From: Parapedobacter tibetensis
GTDB taxonomy: Bacteria; Bacteroidota; Bacteroidia; Sphingobacteriales; Sphingobacteriaceae
DNA length: 44,488 nucleotides
NCBI RefSeq assembly: GCF_024704835.1
Contig: NZ_JAMXBE010000023.1
Location: forward strand, 1 to 44,488
Reading direction: 5' to 3'
Shown: in pieces, positions 7,398-14,774 of the stretch
Position numbering within the stretch: the first letter of the stretch is position 1
How the letters are laid out: the number at the start of each line of letters is the position of its first letter
Notes under the pieces: generated by a model
Databases searched by the model: none
What the model was told of the DNA's origin: nothing
The model's input: only the letters and a program-made list of their open reading frames with translations
Position numbers and translations under genes: made by a program

Positions 7398-8267
7398 TTA
7401 TTTTTCTTTTTTGGCATGAACCATGCGATCGGTCCGCTGCATATCTTGATGTAGTTGCACATCGTTAAAACCCTTATTGTGCAATAATTTGCATACTTGA
7501 GCACCGTATCTGCGATTGATTTCGAAATATAGACTGCCTGCTGGCCTAAGATGGGTCATTGCGAATGCAGCGATGTGTTCATAGAACAATAGGGGCGCGT
7601 TTTCCTCCACGAATAAGGCTGCATGAGGTTCATGGGCCAGCACATTCCGGTGCATACCCCCCTGTTCGGCTATGGTAATGTATGGAGGATTGCTTACTAC
7701 AATATCGTAAGTTTGATCCGGTTGAAAATAGGAATCCCACTCCAGAATATCTGCATGGATGAATTCGATATCCACCGATTGGCTTGCGGCATTTTGCTTA
7801 GCCACGTCCAATGATTCCGCCGAAATATCCAGCGCATAAGTGGAGGATTGGAGGAAGATCTTCTTCAGGGCGATAGCGATGCAACCGCTTCCTGTACCGA
7901 TATCCATGATGTGTAATGGTTGGCTGGTGTGGTCTTTGTAGTGGTTGGAAATCAGGTCAACCAGTTCCTCGGTTTCCGGCCGAGGGATTAATACGGATTC
8001 ATTCACGGCCAATTTCATCCCCATAAACCAAGCATGGCCAAGGACGTATTGAATGGGTTTGGCATGTTTGAGTGATTGTAACGCTTCCGTCAACCATGCT
8101 GAATCTTGCTCATTCAATAATTCATATTTACGGAGCAAATAAGCGGTTTTTGACCACCCCAATCGGTCTTCAAGCAGCATGAAGCAAATGTGCCGCGCTT
8201 CATTGGCGTCGTATAAATTCGCCAATTCATCCACAAACCGTTGTTCAATATGCGCTATAGGTTGCAT
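7398..8267 (-). CDS. prmC: peptide chain release factor N5-glutamine methyltransferase
   Basis: 289 residues from the ATG at 8267. PrmC (HemK) methylates the glutamine of the GGQ motif in release factors RF1/RF2, using S-adenosylmethionine. The N-terminal helical domain is followed by I-P-R-P-E-T-E (94-100), the SAM-binding D-I-G-T-G-S-G motif (122-128) and the family NPPY active-site motif (193-196). A GTG at 8273 lies in frame upstream but falls inside the -7 promoter box, so the ATG is the better start. That start sits 6 bases after the -7 box, which predicts a leaderless mRNA. Divergent from ribD; amidohydrolase downstream. Confidence 0.96.
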   Translation of the reverse strand: MQPIAHIEQRFVDELANLYDANEARHICFMLLEDRLGWSKTAYLLRKYELLNEQDSAWLTEALQSLKHAKPIQYVLGHAWFMGMKLAVNESVLIPRPETEELVDLISNHYKDHTSQPLHIMDIGTGSGCIAIALKKIFLQSSTYALDISAESLDVAKQNAASQSVDIEFIHADILEWDSYFQPDQTYDIVVSNPPYITIAEQGGMHRNVLAHEPHAALFVEENAPLLFYEHIAAFAMTHLRPAGSLYFEINRRYGAQVCKLLHNKGFNDVQLHQDMQRTDRMVHAKKEK

Positions 8268-8272
8268 GTGCA

Positions 8273-8304
8273 CAAACTTACATTATACTTTTCTTATACT
8301 CAAA
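8273..8304 (-). promoter_or_regulatory. prmC promoter, predicts leaderless mRNA
   Basis: TTTG (complement of 8301-8304), exactly 20 bases, TAAGTTTG (complement of 8273-8280). The prmC ATG begins six bases after the -7 box, about where transcription should start. Confidence 0.75.
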
Positions 8305-8343
8305 CGCTTCCTTTTCACTAAATTTTAATAGGTGAATTTTAAT

Positions 8344-8351
8344 TATGTTTG
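8344..8351 (+). promoter_or_regulatory. ribD -7 box
   Basis: TATGTTTG matches TAnnTTTG exactly and ends 6 bases before the preferred ribD ATG at 8357. No clear TTG lies 19-20 bases upstream, so the -33 element is weak. The box overlaps the upstream in-frame ATG at 8345, which argues against that start. Confidence 0.5.
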
Positions 8352-8356
8352 CAATT

Positions 8357-9409
8357 ATGCAGGAGCATGAAGGATATATGAGGCGTTGCTTGGAATTAGC
8401 CCAACTTGGGGCGGGGAATGTGAGCCCCAATCCAATGGTTGGAGCCTTGATTGTACATGAAGGGAAAATCATCGCCGAAAATTTCCATCAGCGGTATGGC
8501 GGACCCCATGCGGAAGTGCTGGTTGTGAATGAAGTACAGGATAAATATGGTGTACAGGCTGAAGGACTGTTGCATACTGCCACGATGTATGTAAGTTTGG
8601 AACCCTGTGCACACCAAGGAAAGACGCCACCGTGCGCCGATATGATTGCGAGGTATGGGATACCTCAGGTAGTTGTCGCTTGTCGCGATCCTTTTGATAA
8701 AGTAAATGGCGAGGGAATCAGGAAATTGGAAGAGGCCGGGGTGCAGGTAATAGAAGGTGTACTAGCCAAGGAGGCTCTTTGGCTCAATCGCCGATTCTCG
8801 ACACGGGTTACACACCATCGTCCTTATATTATCCTCAAATGGGCGCAAACCGCCAATGGATACATGGCCCCTGTGGATGGTGCCCAGCAATGGATTACAG
8901 GAGCGGAGGCAAAACAGGTGGTGCACCGCTGGCGAAGCGAAGAAGATGCCATATTGGTGGGTGCGAAAACCGCCTTGACAGACAATCCGCAGCTCACCGT
9001 CAGGGAGTGGCGAGGCAGGAATCCCAAACGAATACTCATCGACAAACAGCTTGCAGTGCCAGCAACCGCCAACTTATATGGGGAAGGGGGCGAAACGATT
9101 GTTTTTAATGCGTTAAGATCAGATTGGGAGGGTAATACAAAATATATTGCATTGGAAAACTTCGATTGGTACTTACCACAGAATATTGTTTTCCAGCTTT
9201 ATTTGATGGATGTGCAATCACTCATCGTGGAAGGAGGAAGAAAGACACTCGATCATTTCATTGAAGCGGGATTATGGGACGAAGCCCGGGTATTTACTTC
9301 TCCTGATATATGGCATGATGGAGTGGATGCGCCGGAGTTGCATCGCAAACCTCTCCATACCCAGATCGTGGGGCGCGACAGGTTGGATGTTTTTGTTAAA
9401 ACCCCATAG
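8357..9409 (+). CDS. ribD: riboflavin biosynthesis deaminase/reductase
   Basis: 350 residues from the ATG at 8357 (an ATG at 8345 is also in frame). RibD carries out two steps of riboflavin synthesis: deamination of the 2,5-diaminopyrimidine and NADPH-dependent reduction of the ribosyl side chain. The N-terminal deaminase zinc site is complete: His51-Ala-Glu53, then P-C at 84 and P-P-C at 93. The C-terminal reductase domain contains R-P-Y-I-I-L-K-W-A and G-A-K-T-A-L-T-D-N-P. Divergent from prmC with about 90 bases between. No riboflavin leader (FMN riboswitch) is present, and no other rib gene is adjacent. Confidence 0.96.
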   Translation: MQEHEGYMRRCLELAQLGAGNVSPNPMVGALIVHEGKIIAENFHQRYGGPHAEVLVVNEVQDKYGVQAEGLLHTATMYVSLEPCAHQGKTPPCADMIARYGIPQVVVACRDPFDKVNGEGIRKLEEAGVQVIEGVLAKEALWLNRRFSTRVTHHRPYIILKWAQTANGYMAPVDGAQQWITGAEAKQVVHRWRSEEDAILVGAKTALTDNPQLTVREWRGRNPKRILIDKQLAVPATANLYGEGGETIVFNALRSDWEGNTKYIALENFDWYLPQNIVFQLYLMDVQSLIVEGGRKTLDHFIEAGLWDEARVFTSPDIWHDGVDAPELHRKPLHTQIVGRDRLDVFVKTP

Positions 9410-9428
9410 GTTTAAAAACAGTAATACA

Positions 9429-10307
9429 ATGGATTTTTACGTTGCGGCGATTATCCAGGCATTATGCTTTGGTCCTTTGGTGATGGGACTGTTCCTGTCC
9501 ATGAAGATATTCAATATTCCGGATATCACTACGGATGGCAGTTACACGTTGGGGGCGGTCATTACAGCCGTGGGTTTATCCAATGGCTATCCGCTCCTGG
9601 CTGTATTTGTGTTGGCTATGTTCGGCGGGGCCTTGGCCGGATGTTGTACAGCACTTATACATACTCGGTTGCGCATTCATGCATTGCTGGCCGGAATATT
9701 GGTGATGACTGCTTTGTATTCCATCAATCTGACCCTGCTTGGGCGTTCCAACATGCCGTTGCTTGGTTATCGAGATCTATTCACTTGGTTTGATGTGTTT
9801 GCCGTTTCCGATTATAATACATTATCCGTATTGCTGGTGGTTTTGGCCATATTATTCTTATCCATGAGCTACATGTTGCGCAGTGATTTTGGAATAGCGA
9901 TGCGGGCTACCGGCGACAGTGAGAGCATGATTCGGGCACAGGGGGTAAACACGGCACGGATGAAGGTATATGGTTTGGCGGTATCCAATGTATTGGTAGC
10001 ATTGAGTGGATGCTTGATGGCGCAGTTTCAGGGGTTTACAGACATTAATATGGGAATTGGTATCGTAATCAGTGGATTGGGAGCTGTTATAATCGGCGAT
10101 ACCTTAATTAATTTTTTGAAGGCCCGCTCTATACCTTCCATGTTGGCCTGCGTACTTTTTGGCGTTGTCATATTCCAATCGATATTGGCTATCGCGCTAA
10201 GTGCGGGTGTGGATGCCAATTTGTTGAAACTGACTACATCGCTGCTGGTTTTGATCATTGTGGCCTTGCCACGCGTAGGTTCTTTTTTACAATTAAGTAA
10301 ACGCTAA
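9429..10307 (+). CDS. ABC transporter permease, Trp/Tyr-type (COG4120 class)
   Basis: 292 residues from the ATG at 9429; the longer open frame reaches back into ribD and should not be used. A hydrophobic protein with about eight membrane segments, resembling the branched-chain-type permeases of the putative tryptophan/tyrosine importer (TrpY-like). Recognisable features are the N-terminal G-P-L-V-M-G-L-F-L, the I-T-T-D-G-S-Y-T-L-G segment and the cytoplasmic EAA-like loop around A-M-R-A-T-G-D-S. It is followed by its ATPase after 15 bases. A periplasmic substrate-binding gene (COG2984 class), normally adjacent, is missing here. Substrate is inferred only from family. Confidence 0.85.
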   Translation: MDFYVAAIIQALCFGPLVMGLFLSMKIFNIPDITTDGSYTLGAVITAVGLSNGYPLLAVFVLAMFGGALAGCCTALIHTRLRIHALLAGILVMTALYSINLTLLGRSNMPLLGYRDLFTWFDVFAVSDYNTLSVLLVVLAILFLSMSYMLRSDFGIAMRATGDSESMIRAQGVNTARMKVYGLAVSNVLVALSGCLMAQFQGFTDINMGIGIVISGLGAVIIGDTLINFLKARSIPSMLACVLFGVVIFQSILAIALSAGVDANLLKLTTSLLVLIIVALPRVGSFLQLSKR

Positions 10308-10322
10308 AATTGGAAATAACGG

Positions 10323-11078
10323 ATGCTGCAAATCCAAAACATAAGTAAGGTATTCAATGCTGGCAAAGCTACGGAAGTAATCGCAGTGGACGGCGTGACA
10401 CTCCAGCTTGGAGCGGGAAGCCATACCGTGGTCGTCGGTGCAAACGGTTCGGGCAAAAGTACGCTGCTCAACCTTGTTGCGGGTAGCACGTATGCCGATA
10501 GGGGCAAGGTGCTGCTGCGTGGGAACGAAATCCAGGGAATGCCCGATTATAAGCGGAGCCGATGGATTGCACGTGTATTCCAAAACCCGTTGGCTGGCAC
10601 GGCGGCCTCATTGAGTATCCTGGACAATTTCAGGATGGCGGCATTGCGGAAATCACCCAAATGGATAAAATTGGGAGTGGATAGTGATTTCAAGAAGTTG
10701 GTTTATGACCAGGTGGCCACACTGGGAATGGCGCTTGAAAATAAGCTTACGCAACCCATGGGCACATTGAGTGGTGGGCAACGGCAGGCGCTCACGTTGT
10801 TGATGACCGTAATGGCTGATGTGGATGTGCTCTTGCTTGATGAACCCACCGCTGCCTTAGATCCCCGTTCGGCAAAGGAAGTCATGGAAATCGCTGATAA
10901 AATTATCCATGAGAACAAACTTACCGCTTTGTTAGTGACCCACAACATCAATGAGGCGCTACATTATGGAACACGGCTTGTCCAAATGGAAAATGGCAAG
11001 ATCATACGTGACTATGACAAACAGGAAAAACTGACGCTTAACCATACGGAAGTGATTTCTTGGTTCGATTATTATTAA
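10323..11078 (+). CDS. ABC transporter ATP-binding protein (COG1101 class)
   Basis: 251 residues. Walker A G-A-N-G-S-G-K-S-T at 39-47, Q-loop Gln87, signature L-S-G-G-Q at 149-153, Walker B ending D-E-P at 173-175, and the switch His in L-V-T-H-N near 205. All ATPase motifs are intact. The protein matches the ATPase of the putative Trp/Tyr importer and follows the permease by 15 bases, so the two form one inner-membrane complex. With no binding protein nearby, either it is encoded elsewhere or this pair works differently in this lineage. Confidence 0.9.
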   Translation: MLQIQNISKVFNAGKATEVIAVDGVTLQLGAGSHTVVVGANGSGKSTLLNLVAGSTYADRGKVLLRGNEIQGMPDYKRSRWIARVFQNPLAGTAASLSILDNFRMAALRKSPKWIKLGVDSDFKKLVYDQVATLGMALENKLTQPMGTLSGGQRQALTLLMTVMADVDVLLLDEPTAALDPRSAKEVMEIADKIIHENKLTALLVTHNINEALHYGTRLVQMENGKIIRDYDKQEKLTLNHTEVISWFDYY

Positions 11079-11119
11079 CCAAATTTGCAAATTAATTTCA
11101 ATGTATGTACCTTTAACAA

Positions 11120-12409
11120 GTGACCTTGCCTGAAGACATATTGCATTTTATCTGGAAGTATAGACTATATCATACCCATGACCTACAGACCATAAGTGGC
11201 AAAACCCTTTCTGTGCTTTATGCGGGTGTGCATAACGATAATGCAGGGGCTGATTTCTTGGATGCACGGATACATATCGGCAATACGGAATGGGTAGGGA
11301 ATGTAGAAATCCATGTACAATCGTCCGATTGGAATGCGCACCGCCACCATCATGATAAAGCATACAATAACGTAATATTGCACGTGGTGTATGAATACGA
11401 CAAGGCCATAAGCCGTGAAGACGGCACATTGCCAGAAACCTTGGAACTAAAGCCCCTAATTCCGGTACATATTTTACCAAAATACCGTGAAATGATGAGT
11501 GGCATGTATTGGATACCTTGTGAAAAACTCATCCATACAGTTCCCTCATTTCAGTTGTCCCAATGGTTGTCGCGTTTACTGGTCGAACGTTTTGAACATC
11601 GTGTTTCCGCCGTTTATGAGTTGCTTGCACAACAGCGAGGAAGCTGGGAAGACACTTGCTATATATGGATGGCCCGAAGTTTTGGGTTCAAAGTGAATGC
11701 TCAGGCATTTGAGCTGCTGACGCGTGTACTGCCCCAATCCATCGTTGCCAAACACAAGCATCGCGCTTTGGCGGTGGAAGCCCTATTTTTCGGTCAGGCT
11801 GGCATGCTGGAAGATAGGGTGTTTAAAGATGATTATCCGCAAAAGCTGCAACAGGAATACAACTATCTACGAACATTGCATTCACTTTCGCCGATGGACG
11901 CATCTGCATGGAAATTCATGCGAACACGGCCCAGTAACTTCCCTTCCATCCGCATTGCGCAATTTGCGGCACTATGCCTGAAATCTTCCCATTTATTTTC
12001 CGCCATACTGGATACCAAGGAGATCGGTGGGCTACAATCCTTGTATGAGGAGTTGCCCGTGAATCCATATTGGAAAGAACACTACCAATTTGATACCCCT
12101 TCTTCCTTGCATGGCTGTCAATTTGGATCGCGGTCTATTGATACGATCCTGATAAATTCAGTGGCAGTTATTTTATTTGCATATGGCAAATATATTGGCA
12201 AAGAAATGTATATTTACCGAGCCATAGCCTTGTTGGAAAGCCTTAAAGCGGAGGACAATGCGGTTTTGAGGCGTTTTTTGGCATTGGGTATCCAAGCAAG
12301 GCAGGCAGCTGAATCACAGGCTTTGTTACAAATGAAGGCATTTTATTGTGATAAGAAGAAATGCTTGAATTGTAGTGTAGGATTGCAGTTAATCAAACAC
12401 AATGAATGA
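11120..12409 (+). CDS. DUF2851 family protein
   Basis: 429 residues starting at GTG 11120; an in-frame TAA just upstream (11114-11116) excludes an earlier start. Features of the family are the N-terminal D-I-L-H-F-I-W-K-Y, the A-G-V-H-N-D-N-A-G-A-D-F block and W-V-G-N-V-E-I-H-V-Q-S-S-D-W with following His residues. This looks like a nuclease-like core (a D then E-x-H with a His cluster), but function is unknown. No signal peptide. A small PspC gene overlaps its stop by four bases (ATGA), so they are translationally coupled. The C-terminus has a C-x6-C-x2-C cluster. Confidence 0.88.
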   Translation: MTLPEDILHFIWKYRLYHTHDLQTISGKTLSVLYAGVHNDNAGADFLDARIHIGNTEWVGNVEIHVQSSDWNAHRHHHDKAYNNVILHVVYEYDKAISREDGTLPETLELKPLIPVHILPKYREMMSGMYWIPCEKLIHTVPSFQLSQWLSRLLVERFEHRVSAVYELLAQQRGSWEDTCYIWMARSFGFKVNAQAFELLTRVLPQSIVAKHKHRALAVEALFFGQAGMLEDRVFKDDYPQKLQQEYNYLRTLHSLSPMDASAWKFMRTRPSNFPSIRIAQFAALCLKSSHLFSAILDTKEIGGLQSLYEELPVNPYWKEHYQFDTPSSLHGCQFGSRSIDTILINSVAVILFAYGKYIGKEMYIYRAIALLESLKAEDNAVLRRFLALGIQARQAAESQALLQMKAFYCDKKKCLNCSVGLQLIKHNE

Positions 12410-12630
12410 TGGTAAAGCGAATTCTCTTATTTTTTGAACAGCAATCCTTTGGCGTGTGTACGTATATCGGTGAACGATTTAACGTATCCATATCCAAAAT
12501 CCGGTTATTCTTTATCTACACATCTTTTTTGGCTGTAGGGTTCCCAATTATTTTTTATTTCTTGGCGGGTATCGTGTTGGATTTCCGAAACTACATTAAA
12601 CGTATGCGCCATCGGCTTTGGGATGTTTAA
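12406..12630 (+). CDS. PspC-domain membrane protein
   Basis: 74 residues. The PspC domain shows the amphipathic N-terminal part with G-V-C-T-Y-I-G-E-R-F and I-S-K-I-R-L-F-F, then a single membrane segment (about 38-62). PspC proteins in Proteobacteria sense envelope stress; in Bacteroidota short stand-alone versions are common and uncharacterised. Its ATG overlaps the stop of the DUF2851 gene by four bases. Confidence 0.87.
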   Translation: MMVKRILLFFEQQSFGVCTYIGERFNVSISKIRLFFIYTSFLAVGFPIIFYFLAGIVLDFRNYIKRMRHRLWDV

Positions 12631-12637
12631 GCACGCG

Positions 12638-13288
12638 CTAAACCTTCAGGATACTGGCAATATCGGCATACCCTTTTTCGGCAGCCAGATCAGATGCGGT
12701 TTTGCCCATGTCATTCTGGATTTCAACAAGCGCACCGTGTTCCAAAAGTAAGATAATGAGGTCGATGTTGCCGTTTTGGGCAGCAACATGCAGCGGGCTC
12801 GTACGCGATGACTGGAGGACATTTACCTCTGCTCCAGCCTCCATGAGCATCTTTGCAATATGCTCAAAACCCGAACCAATGGCAGTATGGAGGGGATATA
12901 CATTGTAGCCGTTTTGTGACTGCACATTAGCGTCTGCACCTTTTGCTAATAGAAAATGGACAACATCTTCATTCCCGAAATGTGTGGCAATGCCCAGCGG
13001 CGTGAAGCCATGATCGGAAACCTCGTCTAGCAAACTCGGTGTGTTTTCAACCATGGCTTGCACCTGCTCCAGTAGCCCGGCGGCGGCGGCTTCATGTATG
13101 GTTAGCTCGTCCAGATGCTTCAAAAGCACTTTAACGATTTGGGGTTTATTGTAATAACAGGCAAGTAGCAATGGGGATATATCATGGCTGGTCTTTTGTT
13201 TGCTTAGATTTGGACTTCCGTTCAATAAGTCATCAATTGCTAAGCTGTTACCTGTTTCGATATATTCTTCTAATAAACTAAGGCTCAT
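12638..13288 (-). CDS. ankyrin-repeat protein
   Basis: 216 residues made almost entirely of ankyrin repeats of about 33 residues. Clear examples are G-F-T-P-L-G-I-A-T-H-F-G, T-S-P-L-H-V-A-A-Q-N-G and G-K-T-A-S-D-L-A-A-E-K-G. About five or six repeats fill the chain. No signal peptide and no catalytic domain, so a cytoplasmic protein-binding scaffold is likely; the partner is unknown. It is convergent with the PspC gene, with only seven bases between stops. Confidence 0.92.
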   Translation of the reverse strand: MSLSLLEEYIETGNSLAIDDLLNGSPNLSKQKTSHDISPLLLACYYNKPQIVKVLLKHLDELTIHEAAAAGLLEQVQAMVENTPSLLDEVSDHGFTPLGIATHFGNEDVVHFLLAKGADANVQSQNGYNVYPLHTAIGSGFEHIAKMLMEAGAEVNVLQSSRTSPLHVAAQNGNIDLIILLLEHGALVEIQNDMGKTASDLAAEKGYADIASILKV

Positions 13289-13556
13289 TCGATATGATTT
13301 GGTTCATTTAAATAATCACAACACGAAATAACTAAAAAAATATCAAAAATAGCGCACATGGGATGTTTTTTAAGGTAAAATACAGTTAAACAATGTACTA
13401 CTGTAATAAATTATGGATGTGGCACAGGAAATTTTTGGATATAGGCTTACCATTCCTTTTGTTAAAATGTAGGCAACTTTGTAGTCGTTTGTAGTATTAC
13501 ATCTACAAAATTATTTTTTTAACATAGTTATTGTTTTATTTCGTCATACTTAACAG

Positions 13557-13564
13557 TACTTTTG
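13557..13564 (+). promoter_or_regulatory. promoter -7 box of candidate short RNA
   Basis: TACTTTTG matches TAnnTTTG exactly. A TTTT (consensus TTTG) lies 19 bases upstream as the likely -33 element. Confidence 0.6.
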
Positions 13565-13569
13565 TATTG

Positions 13570-13636
13570 CCCTCCCAAAGGGCATGTTTTTCATAGGTAG
13601 ATGTAGGGTCGAATATTCATTATTCGGCCCTTTTTT
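13570..13636 (+). ncRNA. candidate short RNA (about 67 nt)
   Basis: Starts just after the -7 box at 13557-13564. The 5' end can fold as GCCC-tcccaaa-GGGC (13569-13583). A 22-base linker follows, then a terminator hairpin GGGTCGAATA/TATTCGGCCC (13606-13630) and six T (13631-13636). The neighbouring gene on the left is on the other strand, so this is not the tail of a protein transcript. No start codon with a useful frame. The transcript is inferred. Confidence 0.55.
13606..13636 (+). terminator. terminator of candidate short RNA
   Basis: Ten-base-pair stem with one G-T pair, five-base loop, followed by TTTTTT. Confidence 0.8.
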
Positions 13637-13714
13637 ATTTCACAGACGAAGTATCATATCAAGTAATTTCCATAAGAAAAATTTGCTCGATTGTTAAAAA
13701 ATGTAAAATGTTTT

Positions 13715-13744
13715 TTTGACTATAAGAATGAATTTACATTTTTG
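13715..13744 (+). promoter_or_regulatory. possible promoter of the ubiX-upstream RNA
   Basis: TTTG (13715-13718), 18 bases, CATTTTTG (13737-13744), one mismatch from the -7 consensus. Transcription would start near 13751. Confidence 0.4.
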
Positions 13745-13750
13745 CGCCCG

Positions 13751-13930
13751 TACTGTTAGTCTATTCATCTAAAATTAACGTTAGTTTTTTATGTTAGCAT
13801 GTAGCAAACGCTTACCTAAGTTTTTATTCGTTTTTCTTTGTTTTTTGGAGATTATCTCGGTTGGGATCCGGTCGAGATAACGGTGTTTGAACCTATGAAG
13901 TTTTACAAGAGGGAATAGTGCCTCTTTTTT
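13751..13930 (+). ncRNA. candidate 180-nt RNA or attenuated leader before ubiX
   Basis: Between a likely promoter and a terminator (AAGAGG/CCTCTT arms, 13907-13926, then T) lie about 180 bases with no credible ORF. A clear hairpin TTATCTCG/CGAGATAA (13852-13859 and 13873-13880) encloses a 13-base loop. A U-rich stretch precedes it. A CTATTC near the 5' end could pair with GAATAG in the terminator loop region. The length resembles 6S RNA, but I cannot confirm the fold. Alternatively it is a leader that attenuates ubiX, whose ATG is 28 bases beyond the terminator. Confidence 0.4.
13907..13930 (+). terminator. terminator between candidate RNA and ubiX
   Basis: AAGAGG and CCTCTT arms around an eight-base loop, running into a T tract. 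It sits only 28 bases before the ubiX start. Confidence 0.7.
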
Positions 13931-13957
13931 CATAGCTTTGAAATTTATTCCGAAGAT

Positions 13958-14518
13958 ATGCCGAGAAAAATTATCGTAGCTGTTACGGGCGCTAGTGGAT
14001 CTATTTATGCCAAAGTATTATTTGACAAACTTCTGGCCCTCCATCCTCAGCTGGATACTGTGGGTATTGTGATGTCAGACAATGCAAAGGATGTATGGAA
14101 ATTTGAGTTGGGAAACAGCGATCACAACAACTATCCATTTACGTTTTACGATAAGAATGACTTTTATGCACCGTTTGCTTCCGGATCGGCCAAGTTTGAC
14201 ACGATGATTGTATGCCCTTGCTCCATGGGTACATTGGCACGGATTGCACATGGTACATCATCCGACCTGACCACCCGGGCAGCTGATGTGATATTGAAAG
14301 AAAGACGGAAACTGATTATGGTACCTAGGGAAACCCCATTGAGCTTGATTCACATTCGTAATATGCAGGCAGTCGTTGAGGCCGGCGGTATTATTTGCCC
14401 AGCAAGCCCTTCATTTTATAGCCTGCCTAAAAATTTTGAGGAACTGGCTTCCACCGTAGTAGACCGTGTGCTGGGATTGGCGGATTTGCAGGTGGATAGC
14501 TATGAGTGGGGTGGATGA
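13958..14518 (+). CDS. ubiX: flavin prenyltransferase UbiX
   Basis: 186 residues. UbiX joins dimethylallyl phosphate to FMN to make the prenylated flavin cofactor used by UbiD-type decarboxylases. The FMN site V-T-G-A-S-G-S (9-15) and the C-P-C-S-M-G-T-L-A-R-I block are intact. The conserved P-R-E-T-P-L-S stretch and the following P-A-S-P-S-F-Y are also present. Length is usual. The partner ubiD is not in the window. It lies directly after a terminator hairpin, so it may have its own weak promoter or be read through from the upstream leader. Confidence 0.96.
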   Translation: MPRKIIVAVTGASGSIYAKVLFDKLLALHPQLDTVGIVMSDNAKDVWKFELGNSDHNNYPFTFYDKNDFYAPFASGSAKFDTMIVCPCSMGTLARIAHGTSSDLTTRAADVILKERRKLIMVPRETPLSLIHIRNMQAVVEAGGIICPASPSFYSLPKNFEELASTVVDRVLGLADLQVDSYEWGG

Positions 14519-14552
14519 TTATTCACGTCGATTCATATTATTTCAAAATAAA

Positions 14553-14584
14553 GACTTGCCATTGTGGCGGATTTTGTACTTTTG
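14553..14584 (+). promoter_or_regulatory. promoter of the dihydroorotase-like operon
   Basis: TTG, 18 bases, TACTTTTG (14577-14584), an exact -7 match. It lies in the 256-base gap after ubiX and leaves a leader of about 185 bases before the ATG at 14775. I see no clear structure in that leader. Confidence 0.6.
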
Positions 14585-14774
14585 TTTTTTAATGAATGTG
14601 CACTCAGCCATAATTCCATTAAAAACAAACTTTCCGGACTTTTTAGTGCCATTCATATCTCTTTTCAAATACTTGAGTCATTCAGTGCCCGCGATTGGAT
14701 ATTCCAATGGTTATTTTATTCCCATAAATCGGACGAAAACATCACGCTATAAAAACACTACGCTATAAACGTAC

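Larger units (their letters stand above)
13289..13957. other. long AT-rich intergenic region with two RNA-like units
   Basis: About 670 bases without a protein gene between the divergent ankyrin and ubiX genes. It holds a short promoter-to-terminator unit (13557-13636) and a longer one (13715-13930), both listed separately. The part at 13289-13540 is AT-rich and I see nothing definite in it. Confidence 0.6.

Noticed and set aside
8274-8356. FMN riboswitch before ribD
   Set aside because: The gap is too short and has none of the conserved RFN blocks.
9210-9428. Upstream extension of the ABC permease frame into ribD
   Set aside because: It overlaps ribD by 200 bases and has no permease character; the ATG at 9429 gives the normal N-terminus.
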